Shown here: positions 45,200 through 55,698 of the stretch, one piece after another
Position numbering within the stretch: the stretch's first letter is position 1
How the letters are laid out: the number at the start of each line of letters is the position of its first letter
Assembly (NCBI RefSeq): GCF_001632365.1
Contig: NW_024468526.1
Coordinates: 1-64,000, forward strand
DNA from: Laetiporus sulphureus 93-53
Taxonomy: Eukaryota; Basidiomycota; Agaricomycetes; Polyporales; Laetiporaceae
DNA: 64,000 bases
Direction of reading: 5' to 3'
The notes under the pieces: generated by a model
The model's input: the letters and a program-made list of their open reading frames with translations, nothing else
Databases searched by the model: none
What the model was told of the DNA's origin: nothing
Position numbers and translations under genes: made by a program

Positions 45200-48020
45200 G
45201 TAAATATGGCATTTTGAAATGTAGCATATTATTTGTTTAAAAAGCGAGACATTATTTATTTAACAAATTATGGGTGAGACATGATACTGAACTAAATTTT
45301 AAAATTATTATGCCAAGAGCAGTTTTGATTGGCCCGATCATCTGTTTCTAGGAGGAAACATTTTGAACACATGCAGCAGCCACCTGAAAAACATCCTGAT
45401 TTCATCCGGGAATCACGGTGGCAGCATTTTACAGGCATTATTAATGTTTTCTCAATGCCTTTGTAAAGCAAGCAATGTTTTTCCTGATTGTGTACAAGCT
45501 GCACATGCCTCTCTCACCATGGGCACATGGTGGATACATATAGACTGCATTGACAAATCATCTCCAATGTTTCCGCAGAAAACACAATCAATCAAAACAT
45601 CATGTGACCCTAATGATACGTTTGAAAACATTTTGGATGCACAGTAATGCCATCAATAATGAGGCAGTGATGATTCTCACTTGATTCAACCATTTTTATT
45701 GATGGAAACATACAAAATGTTACCGGAATCATACCACGTTGATATAAGTGACAGCATTGGACACAAATCTAAATAAAAATTATAATGTCTGCAGAGTTTT
45801 TCACTAATGAGAAAGCTGATTTAATTCAAAATGTAACCAGCTACACTTTCATTGAATCACACAGAAGATATTTAGATGGCATTTCGGCAACATTCAAATT
45901 ATTGTCACCATGAATCCAGCAGAAGCATAAGTCACATCATTGTGACTGTAGTCACAGTGTGTTCACGATGTTCCCGGTGGAATCACAGGTCAATGCCCTC
46001 TGTGATGGTGCATTATGACTCCTGCCTAGAAAGGCAAGGAGCTGGCTGCAAGGTGCTGCCTGCGTCCTGTGACTCATCACCAGTGGTGGATGATGATATG
46101 AAGCAAGAAGGGGTTTCAAGGACCCTTCGCCTTATCTCACATAAAAATGAAGCTGGGGATACCCAGTTTCTCATAGGTGCTTATATACATGTATGGCAAA
46201 GCCCCTGACACTTGTGCTACTGTGAGACCTCTGATACTTACATGTGAACATAATGCCAGAACCAGTAATGGTTCTGGTCTCGCCATGACAACTATCTAAG
46301 AAGGGCCGTATTACATCCAATGAGATAATTGTAGAACATGGTGCCACTTTGTGAGCGGCTGAAGTGGGACCACTTATTGAGTGGCCAATGGTGTTGGTCC
46401 TATTGGATGTAGCTAATAGGGTAGATGCTGCTATCTGTCGTGTAGCTATTATACCCTGAAGGTATAAGCCCCTTATTCAGTCACATGATCAGGTGGTCAG
46501 ATTGGGCACTCTGTTGATCACGTGGTAGACACAGTCAGGTCTGCTGTGTAGCTGGTGTTGACTTGTGACAGGTCCAAGTATCTACTGAGATAGTAGATCA
46601 GTATGAAGGTGGGCACTTTGTATCCAGTTATAGGTTGACTTATGCAGAACTTTGTGGCAAAAGTAAGTATGTCCAGGTAAAACTGTGATAGGTGGCTAGA
46701 TGATGACAGTGCTGCCTGCAATCTCATCTGTATGTCGCACAAGCAAGCTGCTGCATGGTGGCATATCTGTCAAGCTCAGTGAGCAATACACCATAAGGTG
46801 GTAGGGTCAGTGTCAGCAGTGCCTGCTACGATGAGTGTGGTCACACAATGATCACAAATTCTGTAACTGGTGCTTCATGTTCTGTTGCTCATAGACATAC
46901 ACATGATAATAGTTCATATCCATTGTTTACTGCATGAAGTGGAAAAACAGAGCAGCTAGAAAGGAGCATGATGAATATGTTACATAAAGTACAAGGTAGC
47001 GTGCAAGGTTATTGAAAGAAGGAATTACAAGGAACTGTATGTGATTGCAATGACATCTTTTTTTTTATGACAAGGGGATTCTCTTGGCATTTTCATACAG
47101 CGAGTTACAAGTAACTGTAACCTAAGACAATAGGTAAGGGAAAATAGACTACATTCACTAAGGGAAAGAGATTATGAGACATGACGAGTGATGGAGCAAT
47201 CACTTTAGAGCAGACATGATCCACTGATCACTGATTTTGGCAGAGAGCCTTGTGAGCTTCAAATCCACAAGATCCACTACTATTGTAGTGAGAATATGCA
47301 ATGTCACAATGATGGAGCATTTTGAGTTTTGATGCAGGGATAAGCTGGATAAGGCATGTGGAACAAGTGCATGTTGCTCACAAAGGATTTGAGGGGCCTG
47401 ATCATGCCCATATGAGGGAAGCTACTAAAAGTTGCCAGAAGAGCAATATGTGGTTGCTGCTCATATATGATAGCAGGATGTACTAGGACATGGTGCAGCA
47501 TGACAGTGGTAGTTGGAATATGAATCATGTGTGACATTGTGCTCAGACATTTCTCTAGTCATAGAACTCATCTGGGAGGGTGCCACGGGAGTCGCACAGG
47601 TAGAATGAAGGGTAAGACATAAATTACATGTGCGCTGCCTCGAGAATATCGTCATCACTGTCAAGGGCAGTGTCATGCTCATACATGTATCAAGTGAATA
47701 ACTGCATGAAGAAGATATGATACTAATTAAAGTGTGGTCGAGAATGCTGCAACTCACCATTAATGCTGCCCTACTTGCTCGCCTTCTCACCTGAACACCG
47801 CTGGTCCATTGTGCACAAAAAGATGGTCAAATTCAACAAGTCATCGTCTGGTGAGGTGAGCTTGATTCTATTGAGCATGTCAGTTCACCGATTAGCACAA
47901 AGCACAGCGGAGGAGCCATGCACTGATCAGGGAGCTCACATCTGCAGCGATGTGGGGCCTCTGAGAGCATCGAAAATAGTCACGTGGGTGCATTGACAAG
48001 CATGAAAATAATATTTTTCT
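45200..48020. other. AT-rich non-coding stretch of 2.8 kb
   Basis: No coding block recognised on either strand. Frames are short (plus 45363-45647 and 45876-46208, minus 47790-47461). I saw no terminal repeats that pair. It probably consists of strongly decayed repeats. Confidence 0.45.
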
Positions 48021-48029
48021 CCGCTTTGT

Positions 48030-48560
48030 ACAGTATATGCTATCACTGGAGACATGAAGGCATTTGTCACCATGTAATATGTGTGACAAATGTGAACTGG
48101 TATTTTATCTTTGTGAAAAGGATCTAGTGCAATTGCAATTACCATTACATATTCTGAGTTTATAACTTAACTTGTCACCATTGCAAATTTGAGTTGACTT
48201 ATTTTGTCTATACCCCCAAGAGAAACCATAAAATATTGCACAAAGTATATGGCTCTGCTACAAATATACCACTATATGCTTTAGTGTGAGGGCCAATGAG
48301 CTAATTTGTGATTGGATACTCTAGGCTGGCATAGTCCTTGTGCAGTGTTTAGAATTGTGTATCCTCATAATAGATAAAATAGATAATATTGATTTGCTAT
48401 AATGGTATATCAAGTCCCAAGTTTGGAATATGCAATGTTAATTGTGATGGAGATGAATCCTTTTCACAAAGATAAAATGCCAATTCCCATTTGTAAGGCA
48501 TATTACATGGTGAAAAATGGCTCCGTGTCTCCAGTGTATACTGATCACTTATCAGCAATA
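48030..48560. mobile_element. Fold-back element beside the compartment border
   Basis: The left arm (about 48028-48160) contains CACTGGAGACATGAAGG, CACCATGTAATATG and TTTTATCTTTGTGAAAAGGA. The right arm (about 48427-48550) holds the same blocks inverted (TCCTTTTCACAAAGATAAAA near 48458, CATATTACATGGTG near 48500, CTCCAGTGTATAC near 48530). The arms are separated by about 265 bp with no coding capacity. It resembles a MITE or a decayed inverted-repeat element. Confidence 0.65.
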
Positions 48561-48651
48561 TAGGTTTTTGTATACTAGTGCGTGGTTGTAAGCCCAGATG
48601 TCATACAGTACTGTCAATGAGCGTTCCGTAGCCAGTCCGAAACATCAGTGC

Positions 48652-50852
48652 TTAACCAAGCTCATCGGGTTTGAAACTCCAGATTTCCATAACAATCTTC
48701 CCGGCCCTCTTGCACATGATCACGCACGTCTCGCGAGTGAATGCGATCTTCCAAACACTCTCGCTCGGTTCACTGAGCTCCCTGAGGTACTCGCACCTCC
48801 CAGTGTCACGTCCATAGCTGTATAGCCGCACTCGCCCGTCATTTCCGCTCGTTACGAGGAACCTGTCATCAGTCTGCAAACCGGTCACGGAACTGTCGTG
48901 CGCGATGAGTCGCTGTACAATTGCATACGATGAGCCGATGGCGAAGGTGATGACACGGCCATCTGCGCCACCTGTTGTGATGATCGTCGGTGACAGCTGG
49001 ATCTGACATACGAGAGCCGTATGCCCCTGTAGCAATGCAAGGCAATCTCTACAATGGAACTGAACAAGCTATCGATGAGCAAGAAGGATGTACTCACCCA
49101 GTTGCAGCATCCCACACCCGTACAGATGTGTCCAACCCCCCTGAAGCTATGCGGACACCGTCGAAAGCGACGGAGTAAATTTGATTGTGATGTCCTCGCA
49201 AGACCTGTAGGCAGGAGCCGGTATCGATATCCCAGAGTCGGCAAGTGCTGTCATAACTGCCACTAACAGCCCGCGAGCCAAAGACGTCCAAGCAGCGCAC
49301 GCTTTGCTCGTGGCCTTCCATCACTCGCAGAAGCCGTCCACGTTGAATGTCCCATACGCGAATGGTTCGATCTCGAGATCCCGATAACGCGATGGGACGC
49401 CCATGCAGCACCTTGAGACATCGCACAGTAGATGTATGCCCGCGGAGGATGTAGATACAGTACCTATAAGCGAGCGCACAAAAGAATTAGGATGCAAACT
49501 GATGAGCATCGAGCATAGCTTACCCTGACTTGATGTCCCATACGCGCAGCTCCTTGTCGCAGCCAGCACTGATAGCTAGGGCATGAGGCTGGCCCCAGCC
49601 ATCCGATGCACCATTCGGATCGCTCGGCTTCTCTGAAGGACTCCTCACTCGCGGTCCTTCTTGACTGTCACCCGAATGGAAAACATCGGACGATGATCTT
49701 CGCCTCGCCTCCTTGTCGAGCATTGACGAATCGAGACCAACTGCGTGTCGAAGCGTCGGAGGTATAAGAGGGTCATTCAAATCACCGCTTGATCCACTGG
49801 AGAACGCGTCTTCAGCCATACTGCTCTCGCTCTCCGTCCGCCGGTCTCTCTCTCGTGGTAAGTCCGCCGACCCTTTAACTAATGCGACCGCCCAAACGCC
49901 AGATTCGTGGCCAACAAGCGTACGACTGAGGACGCCCGTCCGCGCGCTGAAGACGTGTATCCTACTATTCGCGAGTCCTATGACAATCCATGACTCGTCG
50001 AGCGCGACCGAGGTCGGAATGGCAGACGAGAGCGCGGCAACTGGATGATCAAGTGGAACGCGTTGGAAAGGTGAAGGTTGATGGACCGCAGGTATACGAT
50101 GTGTCTGCAACAGTTTACCGCCATGAAGCCAGTTCGCGGCTGCGTTGGCAAACGTCAAATCATTCTCGTCTTCACGAGACACCAAACAGACACGCACTGA
50201 CGGTGTAGGAGTACTGAAAATGTCGGCGATAAGGCAAAGAAGAGACATGGCGTAGCTTCCCAACTCCATGGGAGCCGGGCGAATACGGTGACGAGGCTGA
50301 TGCTCGCCACTTGCTATCAGTAGCTTCACTACAAACAATTCAGGGCGACTTACCGGATACACTTGTCAACATCCCTCCGTGTACCTCTTCTGCATTGTCC
50401 CTCCTCTGTTTCGGAATGGCTAGGAGTTGGTCCGGAACCGAGTATCCGTGAACATCGCACATCCTCTTCCATATGTACTCGTCGTCGAGTAGGCGATTCC
50501 ACGATCTGCTCACTCTACTCGCGCGAACCAGAGTTTGCGGATCATCAATAAAATTCAGGATATGTAGAGATATCTCTGGTGGTAGATCCCTCAAGAAATC
50601 GCGCCTGAGCAGTGGGGTGATCGTAGTGGAGATGAACAAGAGTTCAGCGGGACTGCAGTCCGCCAGCAGCGCTGAGAGGTACTGGAAGCGAAGGGAAGTG
50701 GGTAGTGATGCGAATTCGTGTCGAGACAGGTATCCGGGCTCGTTGACGTAGCTGAGACTAGGAGAATCGCAGGCGGGGAGTCGGGGAGAGGGAGCGGGCG
50801 TCGGAGGTGAGACGATGGGCATATATAACGTCGAGGATGATTGGAAGGCCAT
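48652..50852 (-). CDS. F-box/WD40 SCF ubiquitin ligase subunit (Cdc4/Pop1/Fbw7 type)
   Basis: Substrate receptor of an SCF ubiquitin ligase. The F-box (residues about 85-132) begins DFLRDLPPEISLHILNFI and binds Skp1. Seven to eight WD40 blades follow from about residue 262 and include SGSRDRTIRVWDI, SGSYDSTCRLWDID and SGGLDTSVRVWDA; the tail VWKIAFTRET...IVMEIWSF is typical of Cdc4/Pop1 proteins. Exons are 50852-50354, 50313-49524, 49463-49098 and 49048-48652, with GTAAGT, GTAAGC and GTGAGT donors and AG acceptors. All phases close and give 683 aa. The start ATG (50852) sits in CGCCATGG. A Ser/Arg/Asp-rich insertion of about 90 residues (about 313-405) interrupts one blade and is likely a phospho-regulated loop. 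A TATAAGG lies about 35 bp upstream of the start. The gene appears intact. Confidence 0.92.
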
Positions 50853-51262
50853 GGCGGTCTGTACGGACGAGGAGGGGGTCCTTATACACGGTCAAAGTAG
50901 CACAGAGCGCGACAGAAGAGGACAGCTGCAGAGCAGGGTATATGTTGCTCGAGGGAGCTTAATCCAGCAGACCGGTCGGACGGAACAAGCCAGATATGGT
51001 TTGTTCCCGTCGGGCTCCTCCCAGACGCTGCACAGGCGCAGCAGGATGTACGACCACACCCAGTATGCGAAGGTGCACGTACGCTGGTCGTGTTGAGACT
51101 GAACGGCGATGTACGACGACGCGTCTGGTTTGGTCGACTCCAAAGCCGGCCACACCCGCGCTGGCTATAACATGCAGTATATTCCCCGTACATAGATATC
51201 CAGTACATGTCAAGCGTTACAAGAATGAAATCACAAAGCACAGCGTAGCTTGCGTGCAAAAT
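50853..51262. promoter_or_regulatory. Spacer between condensin 3' end and F-box gene 5' end
   Basis: 410 bp that must hold the condensin 3' UTR/terminator and the F-box gene promoter, both on the minus strand. A GTGTATAAGGACC (minus strand, about 50893-50881) is a candidate TATA box. No other gene recognised. Confidence 0.4.
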
Positions 51263-54200
51263 TCACAGTATATCATCCACTTCCACCTCCTCGCCCTCGT
51301 CCTCCTCGGAAGATACCATGGTGAGGTCGATCAAGCGATCCGACAAAGCGTCGGGCTTATCGTTCGGCTCCTCGTTTCTCATCGTGCGACTTCAAATTTA
51401 TTACAAATGAGCGCACGCTTCCATGATAGCTCACTATAACACACTTACTCCTTTCGAGGACGTGTTTCAGCCTCAGAAACATCCGATTCTTCGTCGTCGT
51501 CTTCGTCAGAGCTCGCAGATTCTGGAAGAGTATACTTTGCTTTGGCCGCGCTGATCCACAACGTGTACGTCAACGTGACCATACGACATAGGAAGGATTG
51601 GACAACATACGCAGAACGCCTAGGCATCATTCGCGTCGGCGCAGGGGGAGCGGATCGCAGGTCGTCAATCTTGTCCGATCCGGAATCAGCATCTTGGTCA
51701 GAGCCCGAAATCCGACGCCGCCTGACAAGTCAAGTCAGCGTGTCCGTAAGTTAGGAGAGTCTACCTGCGTACTTCGCTTTGCCCTTCCTGTGCCTCCGTG
51801 GGGAAGGAGGTCGGCTTTCGCGGTCGGAAAGCGGGGGTGTCGTGGTCGTGGCTGTTGTAACGCTTTCAGATCTCCTATAAGCATGATGAGCCATTTCCAA
51901 GGTATTTGATGTACACCAACACTCACCGTTTCTTTCCTGTCCTTTTCGCTGGTTTCACGTCTTCCTGTTCGGACTCTGGAGCGATATCGTCCAAGAACTC
52001 AAACAGATCCTTTAGATTCTCCAGCTGCCGATATTCCTCCTCGCTAAAGCTTTCCAACTGCTTCGCAAACTTCTTCGAGATGCCATCGTCAAATTTTGCG
52101 AAAGCATTTTGAGACACAGCATCTCTGAGCGGGCGCCGCTGAACGAGACATTCAGCACTGCGTAACATCATGCAGCATCCGTCTTACCGATCGTAGATTG
52201 CGCGTCAGCAGCTTAAGAGTGCGCAGCTTGTCGTCGTCCAACGTATCCGGTATGTAAAGTTTGCCGAGCAATTGGACCAACGCTTTCTTGTCATCCTCTA
52301 TGTCACGACGAAATGCATCAGTGAGCTGAATCTCAATACTGTACTTCGAGAAACGGCATACTTTCCATATCCTTGTTGAAGAGCACCTTGACAATGTCGC
52401 TTGCCAGATCGACGTGAATCGTGTCATCTGTAATGCCAGACTGTCTTCCTCTCCCGATTGCCCTGGTAAAGAAGTCAGCGTACAATGATGATGGCAGCTT
52501 TCGAACGACTTACGCTGCCTTCTGCGGGTCCGTCCAGTCGACAAACATGAGGCCCACTTGCGCCGCAGTGACCACTTCCTGTCCTTCGTCCCATTCTTGC
52601 AGCGTCGAGATCAGGTGTTCATATAATGGGATGAAGATCTAACGATAGCGGTTAGATCGCTGGGGCTCGGCAGCAACAAACAAGGCCTGCCTTAGCCATG
52701 CGCCGTTGGTTGATAGCAGATGAGTACGAGTAGACGGGGAAGAAATATGAAAGGCACTGCCGCAGCTCTTGATTGTGAGATGTCTCAGGGGAGACATACA
52801 CCAAAAACAAGCCTTTCAGGACCTACTGCGCCCGTGAACAACAGTTCATGACGTAGGCAAATGAGTCTTACGCGTTCGTCAGTGATCATGCCCGACAGCA
52901 CGAGCTTGGAGACGCCGACACACAGCAAAGCTTGAATCTTATCCGATTCTTCATTCTCCAAAAGATGAAGCAAAAATTCGACAACTTTTTCGCTCTGTCA
53001 ATACGTCAATCCCGGGCTACGATAGCGTCTTTGTCGCACTTACACTTGCACTCCCTGGCCCGAGGAAGTCGCCCTCGTGCACCATGAGTATATCGAAGAT
53101 GATATGGAGGATACTGGTCTTCAGAGATTCTGGAGACGCTTGCACTTGGTTCACAAACAGTTGGAACGAGTTGATGGCCATGCGCTATGCAAATCGTGAG
53201 CACGGCTTTAAATGAGACGTGCATAGAACTTACTCTTGCAATCAAGCAGCATAGACCGAGACTGACCAAACCCTTCTGCCTGAGGACAAATTCTTTGCTT
53301 CTGACCGCGGGGAGGATAAGTTCGCGTAGAATACCCTCTAGCGTTGAGTTTTCCTCGAATGTCTGTCAACGAGGTCAATTACATGGCCTTGGCACTGTCT
53401 GACGACGAGAACCCACCCCGTTTACTCTCTCAAGCATACCGATGCACAAAGAGAGACATCGAGCATCCATCTCGACAGACCGTGCTTCCTGCTCTGGCGC
53501 CTCCTCTGAGGTGGACTTTGGCAGAACTCGCATGATCCTGGCTGTCGCAGGTGTCCGCCCGAACTCGCTTTCGCCATCGTTGATATCCCTCTGTGTACCG
53601 CATGAGATAGATTACAACGTTTATAGGTATGCCTCACCAGCTCGTCCCCTGCATCGCTTGGGTCCCTGATCTCGTGGATTACTTCGACGACAACCATGAT
53701 CAGGTCACGCTCGTTCGGAGATAGTGTTCGCAAGACATCGAGGCAATGAGCAACGAGACTTTCTGGCAACGTCTTGTGGGAGACCATGGCGCCTGAAAGG
53801 CAGCATCAGCCGATGGGAATTCATCCCGGTAAAGGAGAAGACGTACGAATGAGCTGGAACATCTTTCGTCTGCCGATCTCGTCCGCGTAATCCAGATTGA
53901 CCGCCAGTTTGAGCATCTCGCCGATCGCAAACTCTTTGTCCAGTCTTTGCTCCTCCTTTCGCGCGCGTCTCTCTTCCTCTTCATCGTCCTGCATCCCGTC
54001 ACGGAAGAGACGCTCATCGCTATCGTCCTGGATCTCCTGCACAAGTTCGTTGAATGCGTCTTGCAAGCGGAATACGAGCACTGTCACTACGGGCAGGGCT
54101 GACTCCAATCTAGCATTATCCTTGGTAGCGATACAGTGGTCAACGAAGACGCGTGCTAAAAACGAGCGCTCTGGCGTAAGAGTCTTCCAGTAGCCATCTG

Positions 54201-55532
54201 CAGCGATATCGTATTCAGAGGCGCTGATATCGTAGCTGCGTAACGGCTCACCTCCAAATTCCACATTGTCGAATATATCGATGCGGGTGTTGAATACACT
54301 ACGCAGAGCATCCTCGGCAACAGTCCCTTCGGCCAGGTCAAAAAGCTTGAGGAACGCTATAATGTCTCCACGTATGCCATCTTCATCTTCCTCCTCTTTC
54401 TTGACGCCACTGGCGCGCACCGTGTCCACCCATGTTGCAAGGAGCTTCATCGCAGCAGCTTTGACTGCCTCTTCTCGGTCGCCCAATCCGCTGCGTACGA
54501 TGAACTCACGCTGTGCTATCGTCAGTGCGCGTGGATGGGTGAACCCAATACCAGAACCTGATTCTGATACGCAGTGCGGCTCGAGGACGGCGGCGTAGAC
54601 TAGCTTTCTCACGACCGCGTCGACATCACGAGCACGAGAAAGAAGAGAAGATAGAGTTTGTGGAGCCAACGGAAGGTTGACCACAGCCACTCGTCGTACA
54701 TCACTGCGTCTGCGTTGAGTGCAATCATGAGCCAACGTACGGGTAGACTCACGCAGAGGTGTCGCATGTCATGGCCTCGACCAGGCTTTCCAGGATGCTG
54801 GGCTCATCCTCCTCCAGCTCAGAAACGTCTTCTGATCCAGCCAGTTTCGACAACGACAGAATGGCTTGCACGCGAATCATGGGCTCCTTGTCTCTGATTC
54901 GCTCCATCAGAGACGAGCGCAGGGACGTGTACGTCTCCTCGCTGCATGCATATTAGCACCGCGCTCGCGTCATCATGATCATGAGTAGACGTACTCAATC
55001 TCTCCGAGGTGTGATATCATCTCAGCAATGCATTGGAGGACGCGGAAGCGGACATTCTTGTCCTTGGCAACGCAGCCAGGCAGGAGAAAGTTGAGAATGC
55101 GAGCGACGAATTTCGATGCAGTGGTGTCTTCGTCCTCATCATGGGGGCCATTTCCACGTTCTTCGGAAGCTGATCCTACGTCAGAGCTGCCTGCGTGCCG
55201 CAGTGATGCCACACACCCTTCTCATTGATGAACTTTGTGAATCCGCCAATAAATCTCATGATTCTGTCAGCAGGCGTTATGCCTTTCTTGAGCGGCAGAA
55301 CGCGGCCGATCATAAGCAACATGGCATCTTCAAACGCGCGTTCTCCGATGAGCTTCGTGCTCCGGCCATTCTGCACGCTTTCGGTGATGGTGGCGGCATC
55401 TGTCTGCAGCTTGGCGAGGGCGACAATGTTCTTCTGATGGTTGGCGGTGGTCGACTGAGCCTGGTCAAAGATGACTGCGACGGCGTTGGGCAGAGCGTCG
55501 AGGGTGGGTGGGGCAGAGATGCGTGCAGGCAT
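51263..55532 (-). CDS. Condensin complex subunit 3 (Cnd3/Ycg1/CAP-G)
   Basis: HEAT-repeat subunit that helps load condensin on chromosomes in mitosis. Start ATG 55532 (MPARISAPPTLDALPNAV). Characteristic blocks are GGFTKFINEK, FVARILNFLLPGCVAKDKNVRFRVLQCIAEM, ERIRDKEPMIRVQAILSLSKL, DVRRVAVVNLPLAPQTL, ELILPAVRSKEFVLRQKGL, LKGLFLVYVSPETSHNQELRQCLSYFFPVY and an acidic tail. I resolved 18 exons: 55532-55217, 55175-54995, 54941-54753, 54709-53847, 53792-53638, 53590-53426, 53362-53234, 53184-53044, 52994-52872, 52822-52682, 52638-52514, 52462-52362, 52297-52188, 52138-51927, 51874-51773, 51721-51611, 51550-51449 and 51389-51263. All phases close and give about 1130 aa. The donor ending exon 10 is uncertain (GTTTGT at 52681, or an unusual GC donor 9 bp earlier). 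The gene appears intact. Confidence 0.93.
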
Positions 55533-55698
55533 GGCGAGATGGAGGACGAGGACGCGTTCGAGTTGAATGAACGCGTGCAGCGCGTGGCACGTGACCGCCG
55601 CATGGAGGCGACCTTGCGGTGGCCGCATTTGAGATTAAGAGCATGTCTTCACTCTGGGTTGTCTTCACCCGTCCACGTCGACCACCACCGTGCGCTCG
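55533..55698. promoter_or_regulatory. Bidirectional promoter between condensin and RING genes
   Basis: 166 bp separate the two divergent start codons. It is CpG-rich and contains no obvious TATA box. The two genes probably share a nucleosome-free region. Confidence 0.55.

Noticed and set aside
46260..46760. Possible solo LTR with TATAAGCC and inverted TACATCCAATG/CATTGGATGTA-like words
   Set aside because: No partner LTR, primer-binding site, target duplication or retroelement protein could be found nearby.
1..48600. Classical ascomycete-type RIP
   Set aside because: The visible loss is of CpG rather than specifically CpA, and many relics are single-copy host genes, so methylation-linked CpG decay fits better.
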